A stretch of DNA of 64,000 nt from contig JAILQX010000029.1 in the NCBI GenBank assembly GCA_024698705.1, positions 62,001 to 126,000 on the forward strand, in the 5' to 3' direction. This document shows positions 37,033 to 46,660 of this stretch, piece after piece (the first letter of the stretch is position 1; every line of letters begins with the position of its first letter). The position numbers and the translations under genes were made by a program. The DNA comes from Lachnospiraceae bacterium. GTDB taxonomy: Bacteria; Bacillota; Clostridia; Lachnospirales; Lachnospiraceae. Under the pieces are notes generated by a model, which was given only the letters and a program-made list of their open reading frames with translations, had not been told where the DNA came from and searched no databases.

Positions 37033-38445
37033 CTATACCAGCTTAATCCCCAATTTCTTTGTCTCTTTGTTGATAACCTTTATAAGTTCTTCATCGGTTA
37101 TAACGGTAACTCTTCCGGCTTCGTATTCTCCGTCAACCCAGACCTTTACGTTTCTTACCAGCTCGGAACTCTTGTCAACGTGCTTCTCTTCGGGAAGCTT
37201 GTAATATGTGTTGATCCAGTGTGCTATTCCCGCAAGTCCGGAAGTATTGCTTACTGCACACAATACAGGGCGTTTCAGAAATTTATCCGTATCAAATATA
37301 TTATATATCTCTTCATTCTTAAGAAGGCCGTCAGCATGAATGCCCGCACGTGTTACATTGAAATTTTTGCCTACAAAAGGTGTTCTCGGCGGTATCTTGT
37401 ATCCGATCTCCTTTTCATAATACTGAGCAAGCTCCGTGATGACTGTCGTATCCATGCCGTTTAAGTCACCCTTGAGCTGTGCGTATTCAAATACCATGGC
37501 TTCAAGAGGTGTATTTCCCGTCCTCTCACCTATACCGAACAAAGATGTATTTACCGCACTGCAGCCGTACAGCCATGCGGTCGTTGAATTAACAACAGCC
37601 TTGTAGAAATCATTGTGGCCGTGCCATTCAAGATTCTCATGCGGCACTCCCGCATTGGTATGAAGCGCATAAATGATACCCTGAACACTTCTGGGGATGA
37701 CAGCACCCGAGAAATTGACTCCGTAGCCCATGGTATCACATGCACGGATCTTCACCGGGATGTTGTATTCCTTTTGAAGCTTCATGAGCTCAACACAGAA
37801 AGGGACCACAAAACCGTAGATGTCCGCTCTTGTGATATCCTCCAGATGGCAACGTACAGCTATGCCTTCCTCAAGGCAGTCCCTTACAACGCTTAAGTAA
37901 TGCTCCATAGCCTGTTTTCTTGTCATCTTGAGCTTAAGGAATATATGATAATCAGAGCAGCTTACAAGTATACCGGTTTCCTTCATGCCTATCTCCTTGA
38001 CAAGTTTGAAGTCCTCCTTGCTCGCTCTGATCCAGCTTGTGACCTCCGGGAATTCATAACCGCGTTCCATACATTTATAAACGGCATCTCTGTCCTTCTT
38101 ACTGTAAAGGAAAAATTCACTTGCTCTGATCATGCCATTTGGTCCGCCGAGCCTGTTGAGATAATCATATATCGTAACGATCTGTTCCGTGGAATAAGGT
38201 GCACGAGACTGCTGTCCGTCCCTGAATGTGGTATCGGTTATCCATATCTCCTTTGGCATATTGTGAGGAACGATCCTGTCATTGAACGGTATCTTCGGTA
38301 TCTCAGAATATGGGAACATATTTCTGAAGACATTGGGCTTCTCGACATCGTCGAGTATATACATATGCTCCTCGATCTCCAATAGATTATTTTTAGGGTT
38401 CATCTGAACCGGACGGTTCTGAAATCCGCTGAATTCTTCTGCCAT
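37033..38445 (-). CDS. Re-citrate synthase (HMGL-like family)
   Basis: 470 residues of the DRE-TIM metallolyase superfamily (HMG-CoA lyase / isopropylmalate synthase). Seen: TDTTFRDGQQSRAPYSTEQIVTIYDYLNRLGG near residue 70, CHLEDITRADIYGF, HGHNDFYKAVVNSTTAWLYG, and GERTGNTPLEAMV. This set fits the Clostridium kluyveri-type Re-face citrate synthase rather than LeuA. Neighbours support it: a GntR regulator and NADP-Icd follow, giving acetyl-CoA plus oxaloacetate to 2-oxoglutarate, with aconitase elsewhere. Alternative: 2-isopropylmalate synthase-like. GGAGAA sits 9 bases before ATG 38445. Confidence 0.85.
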   Translation of the reverse strand: MAEEFSGFQNRPVQMNPKNNLLEIEEHMYILDDVEKPNVFRNMFPYSEIPKIPFNDRIVPHNMPKEIWITDTTFRDGQQSRAPYSTEQIVTIYDYLNRLGGPNGMIRASEFFLYSKKDRDAVYKCMERGYEFPEVTSWIRASKEDFKLVKEIGMKETGILVSCSDYHIFLKLKMTRKQAMEHYLSVVRDCLEEGIAVRCHLEDITRADIYGFVVPFCVELMKLQKEYNIPVKIRACDTMGYGVNFSGAVIPRSVQGIIYALHTNAGVPHENLEWHGHNDFYKAVVNSTTAWLYGCSAVNTSLFGIGERTGNTPLEAMVFEYAQLKGDLNGMDTTVITELAQYYEKEIGYKIPPRTPFVGKNFNVTRAGIHADGLLKNEEIYNIFDTDKFLKRPVLCAVSNTSGLAGIAHWINTYYKLPEEKHVDKSSELVRNVKVWVDGEYEAGRVTVITDEELIKVINKETKKLGIKLV

Positions 38446-38479
38446 GATAATATTCTCCGTTGTTTAAAAATGTTCGACT

Positions 38480-38501
38480 GTATCATTGTATACAATCATA
38501 C
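38480..38501. promoter_or_regulatory. 22-bp palindrome on the Re-citrate synthase -10 (candidate GntR operator)
   Basis: GTATCATTGTA/TACAATCATAC, an inverted repeat with a single mismatched pair and a perfect core ATTGTATACAAT. It includes the -10 hexamer. FadR-type GntR proteins often bind TNGTATACNA-like palindromes, which this resembles. Confidence 0.6.
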
Positions 38502-38513
38502 CATATGTGTCAA
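38485..38513 (-). promoter_or_regulatory. Promoter of Re-citrate synthase-gntR-icd
   Basis: Minus-strand TTGACA (38508-38513), 17-base spacer, TACAAT (38485-38490): near-consensus sigma-A. Start is about 35 bases before the ATG. Confidence 0.72.
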
Positions 38514-38523
38514 GTTTGAATTT

Positions 38524-38549
38524 AAAAAAGCTGCCTTGTGGCAGCTTTT
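38524..38549 (-). terminator. Terminator after the 968-residue LRR gene
   Basis: Perfect 10-bp stem AAAAGCTGCC / GGCAGCTTTT (38526-38549, loop of 4) followed on the minus strand by TTTTTT. Separates the LRR genes from the Re-citrate synthase promoter. Confidence 0.93.
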
Positions 38550-38588
38550 CAATCTTTATTCCGTCCGGAGTTGTTTTGGGCTTTGTTT

Positions 38589-41495
38589 TTACGAAAGCTT
38601 CACTCTTTTTCTTGCAAATATAAATAACGATCCGATCGCCCCGAGTGCTATGGCAGCGACATATTTTATCGGGATAGAGTCATCTCCCGTATCGGGCGAC
38701 TTGTCAAGCCTGTAGTTCTTAACAAGTTTTCCGTCCCTCATATTGAGTGTGACGTTCTCTTCATCTATACCGTAAATTCCGAAATATGAGGCATGGCTTG
38801 TTTCGAATGTGATCTTACCGTCATTATAATCCGACTTTAATTCTTCAAGCTGTCCGTCCTCATCGAGGGTGACCACATGATAGGTTCTCGCTTCATAAGG
38901 TGCGGGAACCGTGACATACAATACAGACTGCCCAAAGCGGTCTATTGATACTGTCCCGCTCTCATCGGTAAGATCGATGTCGTAAGCATTCATATTGATG
39001 GTATCTCCTCCGAAAAGTTCGGAATAAGCCTTTAAAAGGGCGCCCTTTGCCTCTTCACTGTCATTTATCGAAAGATCACCGAGAAGTTCGTTTTCGGAAA
39101 ACTCGGCACTGTAATCATCGTCCTCAGTATTGTTATGTAATGTATTTACAGCCTTTGCGGGCTTCGCAGTCACCTTTTTGTTGCTCGAAACCTTGAGTGT
39201 GTCATAATCCTTTATGACATAGTTCGTACCTGTGACAGCTATCTCTGAGGGGATTTTTTCAAGCACTTCTTCGCTGAATACATAATTACCTCTGACATAC
39301 GCAAACCCTGTCTCAGCACCGGAAGCATCCTTTTCGAGAGAAACCACGATACCAGAAAATCCAAGGCCCGTATCATCCAAAACTGTACCCTCAAATGTGG
39401 CTGTCTCATCGGGAACTACCGCATAGAGGCAATTGTACAGCGCGTCTTTTCTGTAATCGGAATTGGACAGTCTGGAAGATGTTTCATCATATACGACCTT
39501 CGGCAGTTCGCTTCCTTCAAATACGACAACCTTTGAAGCATCCGTCTTGTCCGTCTCGGAATAATCCAGTGCCCTGAGCCCTATTTCCTTAACTGAAGCT
39601 TTAACTTGGAAGGTTCCGATGGGACAGTTCATAAATGCCCTGTCACCTATTCTTTCCACGTTATCTCCGCCCATAACGCCTGAGAGTTTCTTACAATCCC
39701 TGAAAGCATCCGAATCTATGTTTATGAGAGATGAAGGCAGCTTGACCGTACTCATGCTCTCATTGCCCAAGAATGCGGCGCATGCTATGGTCTTAACACC
39801 TTCCGGTACATTTACCGTCGCATCATTTCCTTTGTAAGCAAGCAATATACCGTCACCGACGATCAGGAAGTTATCGCCGCTAACGTCACTCATGAACCTT
39901 TCCATGAAAGGCGTTTTTTCAAATGCGTATCCGTCAATACGTTCAACACTTTTCGGGATCGTCACATCCTTAAGGTTATTGCAATGATAAAATGCTCCGT
40001 ATCCTATCTCTTTAACTCCCTCTGGGATCACTATGGAGCTTATATCGCTTCTTGCAAATGAAAATCTTCCGATCTTCCTTATGTCAGAAGGTATCTTATA
40101 TGTGTCACCGAGTTTTTCGGCATAATATGCCTGTGAGGCAATTACACCGTTTACTTCCGTATATTTGGGCAGATATCCGCCTTTACCTGAATCATAGATG
40201 ATATTTTCGTTCGATGCAGTCGATTTATCTACCGAAGGTTTTGCATTGTCACCACTGTCTCCTTCGTTCAAATTATCGCTGTTATCAGTATTGTTTTGTG
40301 TGACCGGTACATCTGCGGCCTCTATGGTCTTTACATCCATTTCCCTGTTTATGAAAAATACGGCTCTTCCGTTAACAACAATGGTCTTGCCGAGAACCGA
40401 AGAATCTTCGGGTGTGACAAGTGAATTAACGCTGGGCATCCACTCAACATTGCTCGGGTCACTGCTTGCATCGATGAGTCCGTCCGCAGTAACTCGTTTT
40501 CCGCCGTTTACCGCACCCGCAGGTACTTTATCCGTAGTCGTTGAAACATTATCAACAGTTTCACTTTCTCCCGCTCCGTGAACAAAAAACCTGGAATCCT
40601 GACTTTCGGTGTCTGCAACATCCGATCTGTCATAGTTTTCAAAGAATCTGTAAGCCTCGCTGCCCTCTTCGGCAACTATATTGAGATTAACGCAACCGTC
40701 AAAAGCGGTCGGATCGATATGAGTCACAGAACCCGGGATCACCACGTCTCTGAGTGATACACAGTTTTCAAATGCCTTTGCATCTATCGATTTAACACTG
40801 TAAGGTATCTGTACACTCTGAAGATTCTTGCAATTCGAAAATGCGTAACCCGGGATCTCTTCAAGATTTGAGCTCAGGTATACATCGAGAAGATCTTCAT
40901 TTCCCCAGAAGCTGTACATGCAGATATTTTTTACGGTATTAGGCATATTGAATGTGTCATATGTGTTGCCGCAAAGATATGCATAGAGTTTTTCCTGTTT
41001 ATTGTCATAGAGTGCACCTGATTCAAATTTAAAATTATTATTGGCTTTGGGTATGCTTACCGTCATCATGTTTTTGCAGCCGGCAAATACCGCATCACCC
41101 ATATCCGTAACGCCTTTTCCTATCGTAAGATTGGTGAGACTCGTACATCCGCTGAATGCAGCGGAATCTATGTATTCGAGAGAATCCGGGATCTTTACAT
41201 TTCCCAGATAGGTACAATTTGCAAATGCGGCATGTTCGATCTTTTTGACATTCTTACCCAGATTGACCGTGCCTATATAAGGATTTGAAGCAAATGCTTC
41301 CTCTCCTATAACTTTGACATCATCAGAAACAGACACGGTGCTTGCCGTGCCTGTGTATTTTGATAATGTATCATGATCCATCAAAAAATCATCTTTTGCG
41401 TATGAAGCCTGAACTTCCTTTGCCGGAATCTGAGTCACAAGGATCGCAGCTATTATAAGACCGACTCCGAACAATCTTCTGAACTTTGTCCACAT
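38589..41495 (-). CDS. BspA-like leucine-rich surface protein with SPDTGD sorting signal (968 aa)
   Basis: Exported wall-anchored protein. A signal peptide (MWTKFRRLFGVGLIIAAILVTQIPAKEVQA) is followed by LRR_5/BspA repeats in two blocks (about residues 60-290 and 455-660; e.g. IGEEAFASNPYIGTVNLGKNVKKIEHAAFANCTYL). Between them lies a low-complexity Asp/Ser/Thr stretch, and after them a beta-rich region (FEGTVLDDTGLGFSGIVVSLEKD). The C-terminus is SPDTGD at residue 933, a hydrophobic helix (YVAAIALGAIGSLFIFA) and a basic tail (RKRVKLS), the sortase-substrate layout. Probably binds host or polymer ligands. It lies 18 bases after the larger LRR gene and ends in a terminator. Neighbouring sortase at 46661-47800 is the likely partner. 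Confidence 0.92.
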   Translation of the reverse strand: MWTKFRRLFGVGLIIAAILVTQIPAKEVQASYAKDDFLMDHDTLSKYTGTASTVSVSDDVKVIGEEAFASNPYIGTVNLGKNVKKIEHAAFANCTYLGNVKIPDSLEYIDSAAFSGCTSLTNLTIGKGVTDMGDAVFAGCKNMMTVSIPKANNNFKFESGALYDNKQEKLYAYLCGNTYDTFNMPNTVKNICMYSFWGNEDLLDVYLSSNLEEIPGYAFSNCKNLQSVQIPYSVKSIDAKAFENCVSLRDVVIPGSVTHIDPTAFDGCVNLNIVAEEGSEAYRFFENYDRSDVADTESQDSRFFVHGAGESETVDNVSTTTDKVPAGAVNGGKRVTADGLIDASSDPSNVEWMPSVNSLVTPEDSSVLGKTIVVNGRAVFFINREMDVKTIEAADVPVTQNNTDNSDNLNEGDSGDNAKPSVDKSTASNENIIYDSGKGGYLPKYTEVNGVIASQAYYAEKLGDTYKIPSDIRKIGRFSFARSDISSIVIPEGVKEIGYGAFYHCNNLKDVTIPKSVERIDGYAFEKTPFMERFMSDVSGDNFLIVGDGILLAYKGNDATVNVPEGVKTIACAAFLGNESMSTVKLPSSLINIDSDAFRDCKKLSGVMGGDNVERIGDRAFMNCPIGTFQVKASVKEIGLRALDYSETDKTDASKVVVFEGSELPKVVYDETSSRLSNSDYRKDALYNCLYAVVPDETATFEGTVLDDTGLGFSGIVVSLEKDASGAETGFAYVRGNYVFSEEVLEKIPSEIAVTGTNYVIKDYDTLKVSSNKKVTAKPAKAVNTLHNNTEDDDYSAEFSENELLGDLSINDSEEAKGALLKAYSELFGGDTINMNAYDIDLTDESGTVSIDRFGQSVLYVTVPAPYEARTYHVVTLDEDGQLEELKSDYNDGKITFETSHASYFGIYGIDEENVTLNMRDGKLVKNYRLDKSPDTGDDSIPIKYVAAIALGAIGSLFIFARKRVKLS

Positions 41496-41513
41496 AAGCC
41501 TTCATTTCCCTTG

Positions 41514-44500
41514 TTAAGCCGTCTTGATCTTCTTTCCTGTCTTATCGCGTTTGAAGAACAGTATCATCGAAACCGCAAACAATGATATGGAAGCAAACCA
41601 CTTCGGATGGATACCGTCGCCTGTCTTCGGTGTGCTGTCTATCGTTCCGTATGTAAGATTATTGGTATCTACATATATCGTATACGGAGAAAAATGCGTT
41701 GCCGTAAATGATATACACGGTATTCCTCCGACAGTCACGAATTTGCAGTTCAGATCTTCGAGTGTGGTTCCGTTTACGGCTCCCACCCTGTTATTGCCTG
41801 CATATTGTATCATTGCATCCGGTATGGGCATCGTGACCGTAACGGCAAGTCCGTTCGTTCCAGTGATCTTGGTCGTACCGGTCGAATCATAAAGCGAGAT
41901 ATCCATTGCGAAATACTTGATACCCGTCATATCACCGTATTTGTTGGAAAGTGCGGTTGCAACAAGATTTGCCGCTTCATCGCTCTCACTTATCTTAACT
42001 ATGAAATTATCCGATGAACCGCTTACAGATGCATAAGCCTTATCAACATTACTGATGCCCGGCTTTGTGATATTTACATATGTTCCGTTGTTACCCTGTC
42101 CGGTATTTCCGTTTCCGCCACTCGTTCCCGTACTTGATCTGTACGAAGAACCGGCGCTTCCGGAATCCTTGTAAAGAGCTGTTACTATAACATCGCTCGC
42201 AGGCATCTTGAGTGTGGTCGACTTTGATGTCGCTGAGTAAATATTCGGTGTCGAATTGCCGGCAACGCTCCATTTATCAAATACCTTGCCTGCCGGCGGG
42301 TCTATGGCTTCGATTATTACTGTTGTATCAGCAGGATAATCGCCCGAACCGGAACCGTAATTAACAGTAAGCTTATATTTCTTTCCCGTTGAAGAGGCTG
42401 CGCTTGTTGCATTGGCCTGAGCCTGCTGTGTCGGATTGAGGCTTGAACTTCCGGGCGTTGTACTTGTTCCCGCTCCGGGTGTCGTTGATGTTCCGGCTCC
42501 CGGTGTGGTCGAACCGGCGCCCGGTGTCGTATTTGTTCCCGCTCCCGGTGTCGTAGTCCCGGCGGCGGTATATGTTGCAAGTATGAAATCATCACTTGTT
42601 ATGTTCTTAAGTGATTTGTTCCATCCGCTGAAGGTATAGCCTTCCTTGACCGGGATAAGAGCTTCGTCGGGACCTTCGGCATTATCGCCGTCCTCAACCT
42701 GTTCTGAATAAAGGAATATTGTACCCGTATCATCGTAGAACTTGACTGTCCATACATCATCCAGTGTCTGGTCAATGATATATTTCTGCTTTTCTGCAGT
42801 CTTACGTGAAGGTGCATCCATGTATGTTACATAATAAGATGTCTTTACCTTATCACCGGAAACACCGTTGGAATCGTCACCGAGATAGAGATTCTTGTTT
42901 CTTACCGTAACCTTTGTATAATCACCTGTATGATCAAATGCCTTGTCACCGATCTCACCTACGTTTGCAGGTATATCGATCTCAGTCATGTTCTCACAGC
43001 CGCTGAAACATTCGTCGGGTATCTTCTCAAGTTTTGAAACACCTGTAAGATCTACCGAATTGATCGTGTCGCAGTTCGCAAATGCCTTATCTTCTATCTC
43101 TTTTACATTGGCAAGATCGGGATCGTTGTTGGTTGAAACGGTAGGTGTACCGACAACCTTTCCTCTTGATTCGAGACATTCAACAAGTGTTTTTGTTCCG
43201 TCGCTGTTGTTTTGGTAGAGTATACCGTTGTTACATACAAAATTGTCATTGCCGCATGCAATTGATGATATCTTTTCACACCCTGAGAAGGGAAGACTTC
43301 CAGCATCTCTAATGCCCGTTCCGAGACTTACGGTCTCAAGATTTTCACAGCTGTCAAACGCATTGTCGGGCAGATATACGACATCCTTCATGCTTACGCT
43401 TGTTATCCTGTCATTGCCCTTTGCCTTTTCCTCGGCACTTTCTCCGTTGGCATACTCACGGATCATGCCGTCAGATGTATCTATGATCGTACCGTCACCG
43501 TAATAACCGTTAAACAGACCGTTTCCTGAATATGAACTGTAAGGAAGCGTTGTAGCGGATCCGAAATAAGCGGTCTTGCTTGATGAGTTCGAATATGAAT
43601 CAACTCCGTTGGGATTAAGGCTTGTATCATTGAAGAAACCCTGGGAATCTATGGATTCGATGCCTTCCGGTATGACTATGTTCGAGCAGTTCTTAACCAT
43701 GGTCTCTTCCCAGTAGTTAAGAGGTGTTGCCGAAGCGATCTTATCCATGATGGTCTGTCCGTAATACGGATCTGAAGCTGACGGAGCCGCATCAAACTGA
43801 AGAAGCTTATCATTAGCTGCATCATAAGCGATCCTGTCGAGATACTCGTAGTGAGGATAATCAACAAGAGTCGTGAGTTCATTTCTGTTATCAAGTATCA
43901 CGCTCAAGCCTGTCGGTAAAGGAGTCTTGTAAAGAGCTCTGATCGACTGAGACTTGTTGGCATAATTGGCTGTATCGGTTGCCCACTCGAAAGGCGCATA
44001 TCCCACGCCTATCTCACCTTCAAGGGTGAGTTTTGTTCCCTGTGTATTGAAAGCATTTGTTCCGATCGATCCTTCGGGGAATGCAGACAGATCCGAAGGT
44101 GTCTCAAATATGATCTTTTCAAGCTTGGGATCGTTCTGGAATGCCTCATCCCCTATGCTTGTGATATTTTCGCCGATGGTAACCTGTTCAAGCTTTGGAC
44201 AATCCTCAAACGCAGCTTTGCCTATGCTGGTAACGCTGTCACCGAGATATGCGGTCTCCATCCTGTCCGCGTCCTTGAACGTATTGTCATCGATAGAAGA
44301 AATACTGCTTCCGTCTTCGACAACAAGATTAACGATATAATCAAGTACTCCGACATTGAGCGTATCGCCCTCGAAGCAGCCGTCCTTGAGGCCCGATACC
44401 TGTGTAGTACCGACAACCGCAGGGATGGTAAACCTGTCGATCGGTGCAGGTGTTGAACTCGGCGGGAATGTACATGATATAAGTTCTCCGGTATCCTTCT

Positions 44501-46373
44501 CAATTACCATTAGATAATTGCCGTCGCTGACTTCATAATAATCCTTGCCGCCTTCGGTATAAACGTAAGGAACATGTCTTCCGACATTGCCGGTAGCCGC
44601 ATAATCGTATAATGCAACCCAGGTACTTGTTCTCGGAGAAGCCGCTGTTCCGCCCGAATTGAGTTTGGGTCCTCTTACGTAGAAGTTGGGATTTGCCACG
44701 GTATAGAACATGGTATTGTGGTTGTCGCCCGCAGCATTTCCTGTACTGGTATATGTCATGTTGTAGCATTCAGGTGAGAATACCACGCTGTCAAGCCCTG
44801 TACAGAGATAGAAGATCGTATCTCTCAGATTACCGTCCGTATTGGGCGGGAACGTAACAGTTCTTAAGTTATCCCTTCCGGCAAGGCAGTAATCTCCGAT
44901 GTTCGTAACATTGGAGCTGTCCTTTGTAATATAATTCGGGAAGGTGAAATCGCTCATGTTACCGGTTTCATTGTTATTAACCGCAAATACCGCATCTCCC
45001 AGTTCAGTTATATGGCTCTCGCCAAAAGACACACTGTTCAGTGCTATATCGTCATAAAATGCAAATTTTGCTATCGTTTTCGGATTGCTCGATCCGCCGT
45101 TTGCAAATGTAACCGTGCTCAATGCGGATGAATCCGCAAATGCACCGGGTCCGATATATGTACACGAATCCGGTATAACGATATCCTTAAGCGGACAGCC
45201 GTAGAATGCTTCGGCTCCTATTCGTCTGATACCTTCCGGCAGATCTGCCTGAGAAAGCTTTGTACATCCGTAAAATGCTCTGTTACCGATCTTTGCATCA
45301 CTTGAAAGAGAAACGGTTCCCAGGAAACTGTTTTCAAATGCACTGTCGCCGATAAATGATATTTCCTTTGCCATAGTAAGATTCTTAACATTGGAAACAT
45401 CCTTAAAGGCATCTTTTCCGACACCGACAATGGTGGCAAACGTATCGCATAAGAAGAAGTTCATATCGACATAATATGCATGACCGCCGATCGTAATGGT
45501 TCCCGTTGAAGGTCTGGATCCTATATTCGGAACATAGACCTTTTCCCATGTCTGTGCTATCCCCGATGAGTCATATACACGCTTATCAACGTTTACGAGG
45601 CTCATTGCGGGAGTTCCGTCACCGAATACCTTTTCGCAAAGATGCTGTACCCTTTCGGTATCTGTCTTGTATTTATCGCCGAGTGTTCTCACAAGGGGCT
45701 CCGGCTGGGTTTTTGTTGGATCAGCCAGAAATTCAAGATAAGCATCCCTGTAGGCTATCGTATCATCAGGGAAATTTTTCATAAGCCAGCTGTCGGCCGG
45801 CCTTGTGTTATCGTAAGCATCCGCTATCTTATATTCATAATTAACGGTTTCTATACCACTGACAACCGTAGGCGTACCACCATCACCGTAATGGATGGTC
45901 ACGCTGATCGTGGGATTGGTAGAATCCTGATAATAGTTCTCAACATCGCTTTGTGTAAGATATACATAATCGGAGAATACACGGCTTTCAAGAGCTATAT
46001 CTTCAACCGAATACTGATTGTTGTATTCCGTGATATAGCCGTTCGATCCGCTGGTCTGATTCCAGTATTTGTATTGCCAGTCAAGCTGCCAGCTGCCTAT
46101 GGAAGTTTTTGAAAGTATAAGGGCCTGCTGAACGCTGCCCGGTGTCTTGGTCTTAAAATCCGTATCCGAAGGATAATCAAGATCGGGATAACTATACGTA
46201 TAATCCGTTGTAGTAACGTTGTAAGGCGGTATGGCGGCAGAAGCGGGATCGTAAGCTCTTGCTTCCGGAACCGGTATTGCCGCAACTATGATCGATGATG
46301 CGAGCAAAAGTCCTCCGAACGTCCTCCTTGCAGTCTTTTTTAATCTTCTCTTTGATATTTTAGAAGTATTCAT
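41514..46373 (-). CDS. Giant BspA-like LRR surface protein with InlB repeats and TPKTGD sorting signal (1619 aa)
   Basis: Signal peptide (basic MNTSKISKRRLKKTARRTFGG plus hydrophobic LLLASSIIVAAIPVPEARA). A ~280-residue domain of unknown fold precedes several LRR_5 blocks (about residues 320-490, 690-760, 1020-1180; e.g. IGNRAFYGCTKLSQADLPEGIRRIGAEAFYGCP). A Listeria-Bacteroides repeat (WTVKFYDDTG...EGYTFSGWNKSL) follows. Next is a TTPGAG linker of about 40 residues, then a second divergent InlB-type beta-repeat, and a ~150-residue domain. The C-terminus has TPKTGD at 1581, a hydrophobic helix and RDKTGKK. Promoter 46532-46559 with a ~150-base leader. First gene of a two-gene unit with the 968-residue protein. 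Confidence 0.92.
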   Translation of the reverse strand: MNTSKISKRRLKKTARRTFGGLLLASSIIVAAIPVPEARAYDPASAAIPPYNVTTTDYTYSYPDLDYPSDTDFKTKTPGSVQQALILSKTSIGSWQLDWQYKYWNQTSGSNGYITEYNNQYSVEDIALESRVFSDYVYLTQSDVENYYQDSTNPTISVTIHYGDGGTPTVVSGIETVNYEYKIADAYDNTRPADSWLMKNFPDDTIAYRDAYLEFLADPTKTQPEPLVRTLGDKYKTDTERVQHLCEKVFGDGTPAMSLVNVDKRVYDSSGIAQTWEKVYVPNIGSRPSTGTITIGGHAYYVDMNFFLCDTFATIVGVGKDAFKDVSNVKNLTMAKEISFIGDSAFENSFLGTVSLSSDAKIGNRAFYGCTKLSQADLPEGIRRIGAEAFYGCPLKDIVIPDSCTYIGPGAFADSSALSTVTFANGGSSNPKTIAKFAFYDDIALNSVSFGESHITELGDAVFAVNNNETGNMSDFTFPNYITKDSSNVTNIGDYCLAGRDNLRTVTFPPNTDGNLRDTIFYLCTGLDSVVFSPECYNMTYTSTGNAAGDNHNTMFYTVANPNFYVRGPKLNSGGTAASPRTSTWVALYDYAATGNVGRHVPYVYTEGGKDYYEVSDGNYLMVIEKDTGELISCTFPPSSTPAPIDRFTIPAVVGTTQVSGLKDGCFEGDTLNVGVLDYIVNLVVEDGSSISSIDDNTFKDADRMETAYLGDSVTSIGKAAFEDCPKLEQVTIGENITSIGDEAFQNDPKLEKIIFETPSDLSAFPEGSIGTNAFNTQGTKLTLEGEIGVGYAPFEWATDTANYANKSQSIRALYKTPLPTGLSVILDNRNELTTLVDYPHYEYLDRIAYDAANDKLLQFDAAPSASDPYYGQTIMDKIASATPLNYWEETMVKNCSNIVIPEGIESIDSQGFFNDTSLNPNGVDSYSNSSSKTAYFGSATTLPYSSYSGNGLFNGYYGDGTIIDTSDGMIREYANGESAEEKAKGNDRITSVSMKDVVYLPDNAFDSCENLETVSLGTGIRDAGSLPFSGCEKISSIACGNDNFVCNNGILYQNNSDGTKTLVECLESRGKVVGTPTVSTNNDPDLANVKEIEDKAFANCDTINSVDLTGVSKLEKIPDECFSGCENMTEIDIPANVGEIGDKAFDHTGDYTKVTVRNKNLYLGDDSNGVSGDKVKTSYYVTYMDAPSRKTAEKQKYIIDQTLDDVWTVKFYDDTGTIFLYSEQVEDGDNAEGPDEALIPVKEGYTFSGWNKSLKNITSDDFILATYTAAGTTTPGAGTNTTPGAGSTTPGAGTSTTPGAGTSTTPGSSSLNPTQQAQANATSAASSTGKKYKLTVNYGSGSGDYPADTTVIIEAIDPPAGKVFDKWSVAGNSTPNIYSATSKSTTLKMPASDVIVTALYKDSGSAGSSYRSSTGTSGGNGNTGQGNNGTYVNITKPGISNVDKAYASVSGSSDNFIVKISESDEAANLVATALSNKYGDMTGIKYFAMDISLYDSTGTTKITGTNGLAVTVTMPIPDAMIQYAGNNRVGAVNGTTLEDLNCKFVTVGGIPCISFTATHFSPYTIYVDTNNLTYGTIDSTPKTGDGIHPKWFASISLFAVSMILFFKRDKTGKKIKTA
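42446..42566. repeat. Thr-Pro-Gly-Ala-Gly linker repeats
   Basis: Five units of (T/S)xTTPGAG-type (7-8 residues, 21-24 bp) in the 1619-residue surface protein, GC-richer than the surroundings. A Pro/Gly linker typical of wall proteins. Confidence 0.85.
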
Positions 46374-46400
46374 GTATTCTCTCCCTGATCATACAATGGG

Positions 46401-46417
46401 CAGGTACTGTATACCTG
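46401..46417. promoter_or_regulatory. Hairpin in the leader of the LRR genes
   Basis: CAGGTA-CTGTA-TACCTG, perfect 6-bp arms, about 30 bases before the 1619-residue gene's ATG and just before its Shine-Dalgarno (GGGAGAG). No T run follows. It may affect translation or mark an operator. Confidence 0.3.
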
Positions 46418-46531
46418 ATTACACTGATCAAAATATATATCGGCATGTAAAGCCAAAAAAATTATTCAAAAATAGAGCACGCGACCGATTTTGCCCGCAA
46501 TATCCCCAATTTTCCATTACATACCTATTTT

Positions 46532-46559
46532 ATTGTACTATATCTTGGAAAATATGCAA
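46532..46559 (-). promoter_or_regulatory. Promoter of the LRR gene pair
   Basis: Minus-strand TTGCAT (46554-46559), 16-base spacer, TACAAT (46532-46537). Implies a leader of about 150 bases before ATG 46373. I see no recognised riboswitch in that leader. Confidence 0.5.
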
Positions 46560-46632
46560 TAATTTTTTCAATATATAGTGGTTCGGGGTAAAGTGAAAAT
46601 GAATTCCGCAATATTATTTTCAATTACAAAAT

Positions 46633-46657
46633 AAAAAGGCCCTGCGAGAGAGCCTTT
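46633..46657 (-). terminator. Terminator after the sortase gene
   Basis: Hairpin with 9-bp arms, one G-T wobble (AAAGGCTCT / AGGGCCTTT on the minus strand, loop of 5), followed by a short T run. It lies 4 bases after the sortase stop. Confidence 0.8.
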
Positions 46658-46660
46658 CTG

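Noticed and set aside
38500..38550. Possible transcriptional read-through hairpin acting in both directions
   Set aside because: The hairpin has T runs on both sides, but only the minus-strand genes exist here, so it is assigned to the LRR gene only.
42446..42566. CRISPR or non-coding direct repeat
   Set aside because: Repeat is in frame and encodes a Pro/Gly linker of a surface protein; no spacers of constant length.
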